Shown one piece after another: positions 26,501 through 38,500 of a stretch of 64,000 bases of DNA (position 1 is its first letter; each line of letters opens with the position of its first letter). The stretch is from the NCBI GenBank assembly GCA_013396755.1, contig VWZF01005181.1, forward strand, positions 1,457,257 to 1,521,256, in the 5' to 3' direction. The notes under the pieces are model-generated. The model ran no database searches, was not told the DNA's origin, and worked only from the letters and a program-made list of their open reading frames with translations. This DNA comes from Sclerurus mexicanus (lineage: Eukaryota > Chordata > Aves > Passeriformes > Furnariidae). The position numbers and the translations under genes are program-made.

Positions 26501-29500
26501 AGACACATGTACATAAAAACTGCCATTGAAGTAAATTTTGTTGTGCACAGGAACTGCTTGTTTTAAATGAAGTTGCATGGCAACGTTTTCTTGCTTTTGC
26601 ATCTGCAATTGTGCAGCTTAAAATCACAGTATGGATTCTGCAGTTGTGGGCAAAGGCCCGCCTTCTTTGCCCACCCAGTTCTGTTGCAGGTGGCACTTTT
26701 AGTTGTAGACAGAGAATATATTTCAAGAGTGAGTCATCTCTGAGTCTTAGTAAGAAAATGAACCAGTGGAGTGGGTTTTTTTTTTCTCTTTGTTTTCAGT
26801 ACAATGTATTTTTTTCATCCCAAAGGAAGTGAAATGTTTCTGAGTCACAGGCTTTTAATAAATATCAAGTTAATTCATTAGTGTCTGAGTTGGGAGGGCT
26901 TTGATAGAGCAGACAAATGTATTTATCATTAAAGCACTGAGTAGGTACCAGGATGTGGATAATGGGGAGGACAAATTAATGGATTGCAATGCCAGAATGT
27001 TTCTAAGTGCTCTCAAAAGGCACCTTAAAAGCAATGCTAGAATTAGCAGATAATTTGAGCTCAGTATCACAAGATGAAGGAAATTATTTTTATTTTATTT
27101 TTTTTCTTAAGTTTTCTCTAAGTTTGGCCGTTTCACAGATCTGATTTTTAAGAATGTTGTCTCTTTTTTGGTCTCAAATTATCTAGATGAGGGAATAAGA
27201 GCCAGCATTCTGCTTTGATTTAGGCTGAGACTCACTCACTTTGCATAAAGGATGTAAGCTAAAAATATTCTCATTCTGTGGCTGATTCAGTGCTTTTTAC
27301 ATAAAGGCCAGAGGTGTCTAATCTGTCTGTTCAAAACAGTGTGCTGACTAGAAGAGACTTTTCTGGAAAACACCTAACATGGTTATCTATTAATCATTTA
27401 CTTATGCATGTGTTTGTTTATTTCAGGCCCGCTGTATTTAATTGTGGAATACGCTAAATACGGCTCCTTGCGCAGTTTTCTTAGGGAAAGTCGAAAAGTG
27501 GGCCCAAGCTACGTGGGTAGTGATGGCAACAGAAATTCAAGTTATTTGGATAACCCTGATGAAAGAGCCTTAACAATGGGAGATCTGATATCGTTTGCAT
27601 GGCAGATATCTCGAGGAATGCAGTACCTTGCAGAAATGAAGGTAGGGCGGTGTAATAGCGATCTGAGCACGTGCTTGTGATAGACAGACACGTCAGCAGT
27701 TGGTTCCGCCACGAGAAGCGTAAACGCTGCTGTTGTTTCCTTTCAAAAGCTCGTGCATCGCGATTTAGCAGCCAGAAACGTGTTGGTGGCAGAAGGACGC
27801 AAAATGAAGATTTCTGATTTTGGCCTTTCTCGTGATGTATATGAAGAGGATTCGTATGTAAAGAGGAGCAAGGTACAGTGCATATTAAAAGCAGTAGTGA
27901 AAATTATTACCTAATCAAGAGAATTAATTTATACTGCGGCACTTGAGCATGGATGAATGATAATAGCTATTTTTATTAACTTAAAATAGTTCTCTATTTA
28001 AAAGAAATAAAAATGAAGCAAAATCATGAGCTTAATCAGTGGGACAGAAGCATATGTATGTGTAAAAGATGTATCATCGTTAAGTCCCTATTACCTCTTC
28101 CACTCCTCATTTATCCAGTCCTCTCATTCCACTCCTTATTTATCCAGTTCCTCATTATGCTACCTGAAAACATGAACAAAAAAACCACCTCTTTTTTGTC
28201 TCTTCCTGTTTATTATGAAAAATATTAAAAAAAAAATCCCAAGGAGTTGAAAAAAGTATAGACAACTTATATAAAGCAATGATCACTTCAGTGCAGAAGA
28301 CCTGAAGCAAAGCCCTCTTACACACACTTCCAAATGTATGAAATATGCCAAATCCTCATGAAAATTTTACATCACAGGTCAGGGTAGATCAGGAGCTTAT
28401 GATATCGACCAGAGGTTATTTAAATAAGCTGTGTTTTTCAGGCCACGGTAAATTATTGGTGGTGCCTAGATACAGTTCTGCCTTGTCACAGTGCTCATGT
28501 CAGGAGACAACACGTGGTAACCCTTCACTTGCGGGACTGTGAAAGGATTATAACTTTGAGACTAAGAAAATAAGGCATGCCATTTAATTATTCTTTTGAA
28601 AGCTGCTGTCAAATACAGCAAGGTAAATCCTGTTTTCTGCGTGTTTGCTTCCACCTGTCTCTGACATCAGCAGAACTTCCCCAGGTCAATCTCAGGACAG
28701 ACTGTGATGTTCATAAACACAACTTTCTGTTGACTTTTTCAGATGAGCAGTGTTGGTTCCATTGCCTCTATGACTTAACATGAAAGAGTTGCCAACAGAA
28801 TTTTTTGCATGTGAAAATTTTAGAATTTTATGAAGAGATTTCCATAAATACTGTGCATTTTTAGTTTAGCTTTCTCTGTTTTTCCGGGTCAGTTTGTATG
28901 AATGTTTCATAAGTCAAAACAAGTTGCAAAGAAAAAAACCAACTTTAGAAGATATGATCTGATGTTAAAGGGTTTTGCCATGTTCACAGAATCCCAGAAT
29001 CAACTAGGTTGGAAAAGACCTCTGAGATCATCGAGTCCAACCTATAATTTGACACCACCTTGTCAACTAGACCATGGCACTGAGTGCCACATCCAGTCGT
29101 TTCTTAAATACCTCCAGGGGCACTGAATCCATCACCTCCATGGACAGCCCATTCCAATGTCTGACCACTCTCTCTGTAAAGAATTTCTTCTTAACGTCTA
29201 ACTTAAACCTCCCCTGGCACAGCTTAAGCCTGTGCCTTCTTGTCCTGTCGCTGGTTGTCTGGGAGAAGAGACCGACCCCCACCTGGCTACTCCCTCCTTC
29301 AGGTAGTTGTAGAGAGCGATAAGGTCTCCCCTGAGCCTTCTTTTCTCCAAGCTGAACAACCCCAGCTCCCTCAGCCACAAATAGGACTTGTGCTCCAGTC
29401 CCTTCACCAGCCTCATTGCCCTTCTCTGGACCTACTCCAGCACCTCAATGTTCCTCCAAAACTGAGGAGCCCGGAACTGGACACAGGACTCGAGATGCAA

Positions 29501-32500
29501 CCTAATTAGTGTCGAGTACAGAGCAAGAATCACTTCCCTGGTCCTGGTGGCCACGCTATTCTTGATACCGGCCAGGAAGCCATTGGCCTTCTTGGCCACA
29601 TGGGCACACTGGTGGCTCATGTTTGGTTTCCTGTCAATCAGAACCCCTGGGTTTGTTTGGCTGTCTTCTGATCTATGTGTTGTTAGACTGATCTGTACCA
29701 GCTGCTCTGTAGTTTAAGAATGATGCATTCACATAAAGGCAGTTTCCTTTCACTTGGTGGGGCATGATGTGCTGCGTGGGTGTTTTCCCCTTACTTCTGA
29801 GACACTGATCACCATAGCATTATTCAAAGCCTAACAGACATCTGTCCTTTGGATCAGGGAAAAGAAAAAAATTGAGAGGAAGGAAGAAGGATAAGTTTCA
29901 AATCCTACTGAAACAGGGTTTTCATAGATATATATGAATTTCATGAGAATGAAAAGTAAGGCATGTGAAAGCTAGTCATATTGCAAAGGTTATGAAACAT
30001 CTTGAAATTTTTGAAACCTAGATTTTCATGAATATCTGGGGCGGATTGCTCAGATTTTCTCAGTGAATTTCTACCAGTGAAAAGTAGCAACATGTAGATT
30101 CCATTTTGAAACTAGTCATCAAATATAACTGTTCAGGTTCAGTTCTGAAACCAGAGGTATCTTTAACATTTAGGTGCTTCTATTGATGCATCATCCCTGA
30201 TATAAATGAGATAGCATTTCCTCTTTGATCATCATTTCCCATCATTTCTGCATTGGCACAGTTTTAAAGCTCTTTGTTAAGAGGAGAGTTGAATTTATCT
30301 GTCTTAAACTGGTGACCACCTGCAAAAAACCCACACCACCTTATTGCACATAATTAGACTGCTTAGTGTGTGAAATGAAATGAACAAGTGATTTTAAAAA
30401 CTCCTACATTTGTTCTCCTCACTATCTTTCTTACAAACTGCCAAACCGTGAAGTCCATTGGAAAATGCTATAGTATGGGTAGAGTGTCTTTTACCATTTT
30501 GAAGAAAAATACCGTGTTTTTTCACTTGGAAACTTAATTTTCTGACCAGTAATTGCATTGTTGCTTTTTTACCTCCTAGGGTCGAATACCTGTGAAATGG
30601 ATGGCCATAGAGTCCCTGTTTGACCATATCTATACAACACAAAGTGATGTGTAAGTGTAAATCCTTGCATACTTTCTGGTTTGTGTACTTGTTTAAGAAG
30701 ATGAGGGAGGAAGCACAACAAGGTACATAGGAGCCAAAGCTGTTACTCTTGCAAAGAAACATGAAAAACACACTCTGGATGGCACCATCAAGTGTTGAAA
30801 TCAACAGGGGTTCGATTCGCCCGTGTGGCATGATTGCTTTTGAATATATAAATATTCAAATTATTAGTCTTTGCTAAAAGTAATAGCCATACCTGAACTT
30901 CCCAGTTCTCTTTATCACTTGTCTGTAACACTTACCGGCAGGTGAGGGATGGAATGGAAGAAAGGGAGAAGAATTTAATGCCTGACCCCAGCCCTATTGA
31001 AATCAATGACAAAACTCCAATTAATTTTAATGACAGTCAGCTCAGACCTTAGGGGAACAGTCCGTTTCCAGTGCCAAGATGCAAGTTCATTTGCACGATT
31101 AGAGAAACAGAGACCGTGAAGATGGATATGCTGCTGTCTCCACCTGTCATGATGAGGTGGCAAAGCAACCAGAGCTACGCTGTTTTTGTGTCTGATAAGC
31201 ATGGAGCCAGGCAGAGGAGAGTTTGTATACATTTAACTCAAGATCAGATACTTGCATTTCTTTCTCCCTGGAGTGAATGGTGCTTGTGACTAGTCACCAG
31301 GCAGACACTAAAACTAAGTATTATTTATTTAGAGAAAGACCTCTTAAGGACTGTAAAAGCAGCAGTACTTGTGGTTGATTTTTTGCTAGGTAGCATTTTG
31401 ATACCTTCCAAGATTCCTTTGAAAGAGAGGATCTGACTAAAGTAATGTTTTCATTACACTCAAATGGAGTAAAACACACCAGTTTCAATGGCATTGCACT
31501 TTGAGAGGAAAAACATTTTGATAATAGCAGTGTGTCCATATATGCCCCTTTTGATTTGTACTTCTAAAATTATTTACAATCACTTTTTACTCTTCTCTCT
31601 GCAGGTCAGAGTAGTTTTAGTGAAGAAAAATCTTTGGCGTGCCTTGGAAATTCCTTACAAAATTAATTTCCAAAATATTTTTGCTTTACTTTAGTTTCAG
31701 TTGGAGTAAGAAAAGAAGAAAGATTGGGGTAATTCTTGAGAGAATGTCACTTTTACTTAGGTCTGCTTATGGGTTTATCTGAATCTCTTCTTATCCTCCT
31801 CAGAGTATCCGTTGTGCTGGCATGCTTCTTTACAACTACTTTTCCCAAAGAATTGTTAAAATTACTTTAAAAGCTTCTTACCATATTTTTAATTTCTTCA
31901 TTTTGTTCAAAGCAGTTTTGTCACTATGGTTTGGGGCCAGAACAGATTGTGTTGTCATGTAACTGCCTCTTCTTTGATTGCTGATTGATCTTCTGGATCC
32001 AGTATCATTCCTCCCCATTTGTTTTCCTGGTGGGCTGCTATTAAGTAAGCCCAGGAGCTCGTTCCTTGTCCATGTGATACAACACCACGCAGAGATTGCC
32101 TGGCTGGTGTCAGGCAAGCTCAGCCCTGAGCAACATGACATGCTGGTGCTGTGTGGCTTTCCTGCTTCCCAGGTCTGGATTAGTATCTCCGTGTAAAGCT
32201 GTACCGATTTACCAGCTTTCTTGGAGATGCATCAGGCATTCTTAAGGGAGCACTGCATTGTGTTTTATAGGTTTGCTTCAGTGCCGTGGCATAAAGAGGC
32301 TAAAAATCTGCCACGCTTACACAGTGCCTTTGACTCACTGGTAGGGTCGCCTTCACCCTGAGATAATGAAATAATCTACAAGGGCTGTATCGGAGCTCCT
32401 GATTTAGCCAGGTTCCTACAGAGCAGAACCAAGACCATACAGAGATACAAGGCAAATCCTCTCCAGCGCTGGGTTCCATGGGCACCATTTCAACAGCAGC

Positions 32501-35500
32501 AAACCGATCAATGAAGTACTTTTTTTGCCGCATTGGTTGTTATTTTTTTTAGATAATTGCACTGACTGAAAGTATTATTTTATGGATATTCTTTGTTGTT
32601 TGTGGTGCTGCAGTTATATTTTAGGTGAACGTATTACTCATCAGCCATTCCAATATGCTCTTTTTTCCTGATATTTCGTGTTTCTATTTTCCAGCTTCTT
32701 CCTTCTAAAGCTGTTCTGTGTAGTTAGTGGTTAGCAGAGCTTAATAGCAGTACAACTTGCCAGCATTTACAAAAATCCCATTTTTGCTTCCGAGGGCGAT
32801 GACATCAGTGGAAAGCAAGCATACTGTCTTCCTTTTCACATACTTTTCTTTCCTGGCTTTTTCTGATTATATTTTTAGTCAGCAATAAACGTAACACAGA
32901 GGGAATTGTCTCCTCATTTCTCCTCCCATGGTACTTAATTTGTATAATGATTTCAAAGTATTGCAGCATTCTATAGCGTTCTATTCTAACACACCCATTT
33001 ACTAAACAACTTTAATTAAAAATTATTCATCTGAGCTCTCCTTAAATAATTCTGTAAAATTCCTCTTAAGCTGAAGTGGATTTTAAAAATAAAACCTGCC
33101 ATGCACCCAAGTTTATTTGAATTAATCATGGACAGAATTATAACCTGATGGCAGAGCATAATTGGCTTGAGAAAGGGTATGAGGAGAAATATTAATAAAG
33201 TATATGAAAATGCTATAAATATTCATAAGCTTTCAAGAATGTGCAGAGTGATTAAAAATTAATTCAATGAATGGCATTGGGGGAAGAATGGCAGCATACC
33301 ACTTAGGACTGCATGAGAGTCACTTTGGCTTCTCTGATCGTTTTGGAAGTTTTATTGCTGTACTTTTGGGGTTACCATTGTTCTTTAAAATGTGAGAAGC
33401 ACAGGTGGAATGTAGTCAGGAGGTTGATTGTATTTGTATTTTCATGGGGAATTAGACACTGCTGTTTGGTTTGGCAATAGGTTTGTAACACTTCCTAAAG
33501 TTTTTTTAGAAGTAGAATTTACAGAGAAATTACCCCAAACTAACAGTTTTTCATAAATTGTATGCAATTTTGCTTCCAGATGACTCCCATTGAGCATCCC
33601 TTTTGAGCGAAACAGCGTTGGCTAGTTTCCTTCATTTTGAACATCCAAATTTTGTCACTTCTGTCAGCTGAGCAGATTCAGAGTCATTTGTAGTTTCTTT
33701 GTGTCTCAAAAAAGCCTTTCACTACGAAAAAAGAAAAATTTTTGCCTCTTTTCCTGGCCTGCCCTTCAAAGTTGAACTAATTTATCTAAATATTTCCAAC
33801 TTGTTGTGCAAGGTCTTTTTGTTTGAGCTCATCAGTAAAGTAGATTTAAAATTTCACCATTTCTTCTGTTCATTTCAGAAAATAGTTTCTTCTGTTCCGT
33901 GTCAGATTTTATTTTAGGCATTTGGTATTTCCAGAATAAATTCCCTCCTCTTCATTGATCAAACTCTGAAATGGCCCAACAGACCAGCTGAAATCAAAGG
34001 TCTTGCTTATAATTGAAGTAAACACATTCTGCTGTCACATAGGTGAGACAGCAAACCAGTCCCTTGGTAACGGTGTAAATTTAATTTAGACAGTTATTTC
34101 TGGTTAGGACCATAAAGGCTAATTAGGGAGGTTAGATTCCCTCTAAGGAAAGGAAAAAGAAAGGCACCAGCAGGAGCACTGCATAGGAGAGGAACAAGCC
34201 TTTGGGCTGGGCCACCGTGGAAGGACTTTCTGCTGTCTGGAGAAGATGAGCGTGCATGGGATATGTATAGCTTTTGTAAATGGATACAAGAGGGATTTGC
34301 ATTTTCTCTACTGTCTCGGTCGCTAACCTTTTCAGTGAACAGTATTTGGGAATCAGGATGGCCCCATATGCATCTTTACAGCCTTTCTGGCTTGGCAGTG
34401 TTGTGCATTTTGTTCCTTTCTGAAAACAGTAGAAGGAGCGTTGTTGGGTGAATGCCATGCTAAGCTCACGAAACCCACATTTTAAATAACAGTTAATTTT
34501 CTCTTTTTCAGATGGTCATTTGGAGTTCTGCTATGGGAGATTGTTACTTTGGGAGGCAATCCCTACCCAGGTATTGCTCCTGAAAGACTCTTTAATCTCC
34601 TAAAAACAGGCTATAGAATGGAGAGACCGGAAAACTGCAGTGAAGAAATGTAAGTAGCTCTTGATCTGATTAGATTCCTAAAACATCTTGTGAATAAATA
34701 CACTTTAAAAAAGGTGTAAATGAATACTATTCTGTATATCTCAGAGATACAGTCAAAATATGTAGTGCTTAAAAGAATGTCATGCAATTAGCGAAGAGTA
34801 AAATGAGGGGGAAAAATTGCCAATAAAATGCTTACAGCTACATCCAGAATATGTTGTAGGATATGAAATAACGTGCTTGCCAAACAGTTAAAAGAGTTTG
34901 AACATTCAAAATATTTGAGGGTGGGGGAAGGAGGAAGATTTCGTAAAACACGGTAGTAGCTGAAATATTCAAGAACATGTCTGAGTACTTTTCTGCAAAT
35001 GAGACAGATGTTCCACCCACAGTCATTGTCTATTAGTTGTCGTGGCATTACAGAGGAGAAATTATACCTTGACCCAGAAATCTGCACCCTAGAAGATTTA
35101 AATGTTCTGTGTCTTTGATAAGCCCCTAGCAATTTCTTTCCTATTTGGAAACTGTTCATAATTTGTTGGCTGATTTATTAAAACATTCTCAGTATGAAAT
35201 AATCTCCTGTCTGTGGTCTTCCATGGCGTTTGGAGGTGAGGCATGATTTTCTGTTCAGCCTGCAAATCTGGTCATGGTCGTGGGTTTTTTTGAAAGTTAC
35301 CACACTGTAATCACTGTGACCACACTTCGACTGATTTTTCAATTGGAAGGATGCTTTGGCCACATCCAGGCTGAGGAAATACACTATAAATAATAAATCT
35401 TTTTCTTTTTTTTTTAATACACAGGGAAAAGACATTAAGCATTTATGAATTCAGGGCAGTGTAGAAGTTTAGAAGTGTGATTGGCAGATATCCTCTAGGA

Positions 35501-38500
35501 AATGTATAGTATTTAATTTTTTCTTTGTTTCATCTCACAAGGGAAGAAGACCTCATTCTTCAAACGTAGCATTGATAATTATTAGGTTAGGCAAGCTGAC
35601 TATGTCTCAGTTTCTTTTTCTTATTAAAGCCACATCATTGTTTCCTGACTTTTTTCGTATTGTTTTTCTGTTTTACTCAGAAATTTTTCAGTGAAAAGTC
35701 TTTGAAAGCCCACTTTGAAAGGACCATTTTTCTTAAATTGCTTTCTCTGCTTTACCTGGTCAAGTCAGAGAGAGATCATGGATGAAGGCAAAAAGGCAGT
35801 GCTTTTCTACAGATTGCTATAGTTCTCATAGCCAACTGTTTCCACCGTTAGAGCACTTACATGACAAGATCACTTAGTCCTGAAAACACCCGTGCTAGAA
35901 AAACAACATGAATGGCACAGGTCAGGGAGTTACACTTGCAGAACCTGGCCAATGTCTATCTGATAGTCACTCAGCTCTAAAACTTTAATTCAGTTCCGTT
36001 TCCACACTGTATGCTATAGAAGGCAGTCAAAGACAGAATGAAAACAGATGAAATCAAAATAACAATAATAGAAATAATCAAAAGAATATTAGTTTGTGCA
36101 AATAGTCTTAGGTTAGGTACCACTTTGAAGAAAAGTTTATAGAAACTTTTAAGGATTTAAACAAATGAAGAACAAAATTCTACTTTCTGGTGTAACAGCA
36201 GAGTTTTTCAGGTTGATATACAAATGTCTTCAGTGTCACATGGAAACAAAATAAATGAAAATTCGGCATGCTGCCTACACATGAGATGGTCCCTTGAAAA
36301 AGTGAAAATAGAGAAAGAAACCTAAGACACCAGTCCTTGAAGAACAGCCAAGTGCGTCATAATAAAAGCCCATTGTTGTGAATGTCAGTTGTTAATTCAA
36401 GGGAACTTTTATCAGAACACACAACAAAGATTGATGTGCTTGCGGGTGGCCTTCATGCTACGGTTCGGCTACAGTACTATACATTATTTGATCAGAAACA
36501 CAACCCACTGCTAACGATTTTGGGTTTTTTGACACCTTGTGGTGGGTCACAGGTACAACCTCATGTTGCGCTGTTGGAAGCAAGAACCGGATAAAAGACC
36601 GACATTTACTGAGATCAGCAAGGAACTAGAGAAAATGATGGTGAAGAGTAGGGTAAGTGTGGAAAGCATGAATTTTGAAAGTTTTTGGGATCATCTGAAT
36701 TTGAAGGTACAGCAATAATTATTTTATTTTAAAGCAGCTTTTTGAAGGCAGTACCTACCTCTTATAATGGCTTTGGTGACTTCAACCTGAAATGCAGATG
36801 GGTTATCCTTAATCTGTCTAGCTTCTTTAAATAATAATAATTTAAAAATTAGTGTGAAAAGTCACTCCAAAATCCCACTCCTGAATAAATAACCCTAGCA
36901 AGCCAGAACTAGAAGAGTGCAGTATTTCATGCAGCGATTTGAAAGCTCTATGATCCCACCATTCTAAGTTACTTTAGAACTACTATAATCCTGCATGGAG
37001 TTTCTTTTAATGGATCAATGCTGATATCTAAAAATAAATAAGTCCAGGTTGCATATATCTTTAAAATGTATACATACCTACTTGCACATAAAAACTTCAT
37101 TATTTTTTTCATCTACTATTTAAGGGAAGGGGGGCAGTTACAAAGGAAAAACAGAGGAAATAATCATCAAATTTGGGAATGTGATGGCATTTACATTTGG
37201 AGCAAAAAGAGCTAATAATCAAAGGGGAACCCTTGTGTTCAGAATGTGAATGTAAGCCTGAGTTCTAAATTAAAAATGGCAAACTGAAAGGTGTAGGCTA
37301 TTTGTTAAATTAATCTGACTTTTCAGCCACTAACTCGTACCTTCTGAGAATCTGTATGCAAAAGATATGCATGTGCAGTGACAGACTTGTAATACAGAAG
37401 CTAGCAAATTTTCTGAAATGCTCATCATTATTAAAACAAAACCAATCCAAAATAGAGCTTGACAAATCAGTAATTTTTCTTCTTGACTTTCTGAATGACA
37501 AATTCTGAAGATTTTTCCATCTATAAAATTGGGTAACTTTATCATCTTAAAGTTCAATTTCAGTAACTTTCCAAAGGAAAAGTAATTTTGAAAGCAAAAA
37601 GTGTACTTTAGATTAGGTGAAAATGCTTCATATTTCTTTTTTTGCATCATAGCAGTTTGGCAGCATAGATGAAAACATATGAATTCTTACAGTTGACCTA
37701 AACATTTAGTTTTAGAACAGCATCAAAAGCTTTATTTGGCAATATTTTCTTGTTATATAATAGCTTTTGTAAAATGAATATGAGATCTGAGTACCTTTTC
37801 CTCTAAGCGTGCCTGTGCATCTCCATATATATATTTCAGGCATACATATGTATCAGGCATACCAGAAACTGAAGGTCAAAGAAATCAGTTAGCACAGCCC
37901 TTTGATTTCTTGGATATTTTACTGATGTGCAGAATGAAGTAGGGGCAGTATTAATATGTCTCTCGCATACCTAGTGTTCAGGCAAATCAGATGGTTCCAA
38001 AGATGATGTGGTGCCAGAGGTTCTAGCAAAAGACAAATGCAGTGGGGTCTCTAATTCCTTGTTGTAAAAAAAGCAGATGCGCATTTAGCCCTTATACCCA
38101 AACGACAACGCTGCCGTATGCTTTAACTAGCTTTTTCTCTATTCACTTCTTAGGACTACTTAGATCTTGCCGCTTCCACACCTTCCGATTCCTTACTTTA
38201 TGATGATGGGCTCTCAGAAGAGGAGACACCTCTCGTGGACTGTAATAATGCTCCCCTCCCTCGAACCCTCCCTTCCACATGGATTGAAAACAAACTCTAT
38301 GGTAGAATTTCACATGCATTTACTAGATTCTAGCAACACACAAAAAAAAAATTGATTTTTCTTCTGCACTGTTCTCAGACTCTGTAACCCCATTACAGTG
38401 TTTCTTGTCTGAATGAAGCCAATCAAAATTTGCTTGGAAGCTTCTTTTGGGTTTTTTGTTTGTTTGTTTTTTCTTTTGGTAAATGTCAAAGTTTGCATCA

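Larger units (their letters stand above)
27873..30579 (+). other. RET intron 15
   Basis: This 2.71-kb intron contains a tandem duplication (28100-28156) and an antisense CR1 fragment (28985-29656). The remainder is AT-rich without recognised features. It ends TTTTTTACCTCCTAG. Confidence 0.9.
30651..34511 (+). other. RET intron 16
   Basis: This 3.86-kb intron contains a degenerate fold-back repeat (30981-31050) and an ATTA-rich block (32931-33275). No gene is recognised. It ends TTTTCTCTTTTTCAG. Confidence 0.88.

Noticed and set aside
30394..30831. 145-codon minus-strand open frame overlapping RET exon 16
   Set aside because: It is antisense to a conserved RET exon, and the peptide has no recognisable family features.
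35820..36000. Possible further MIR/L2 relic in RET intron 17
   Set aside because: Only scattered similarity, too weak to separate from chance by eye.
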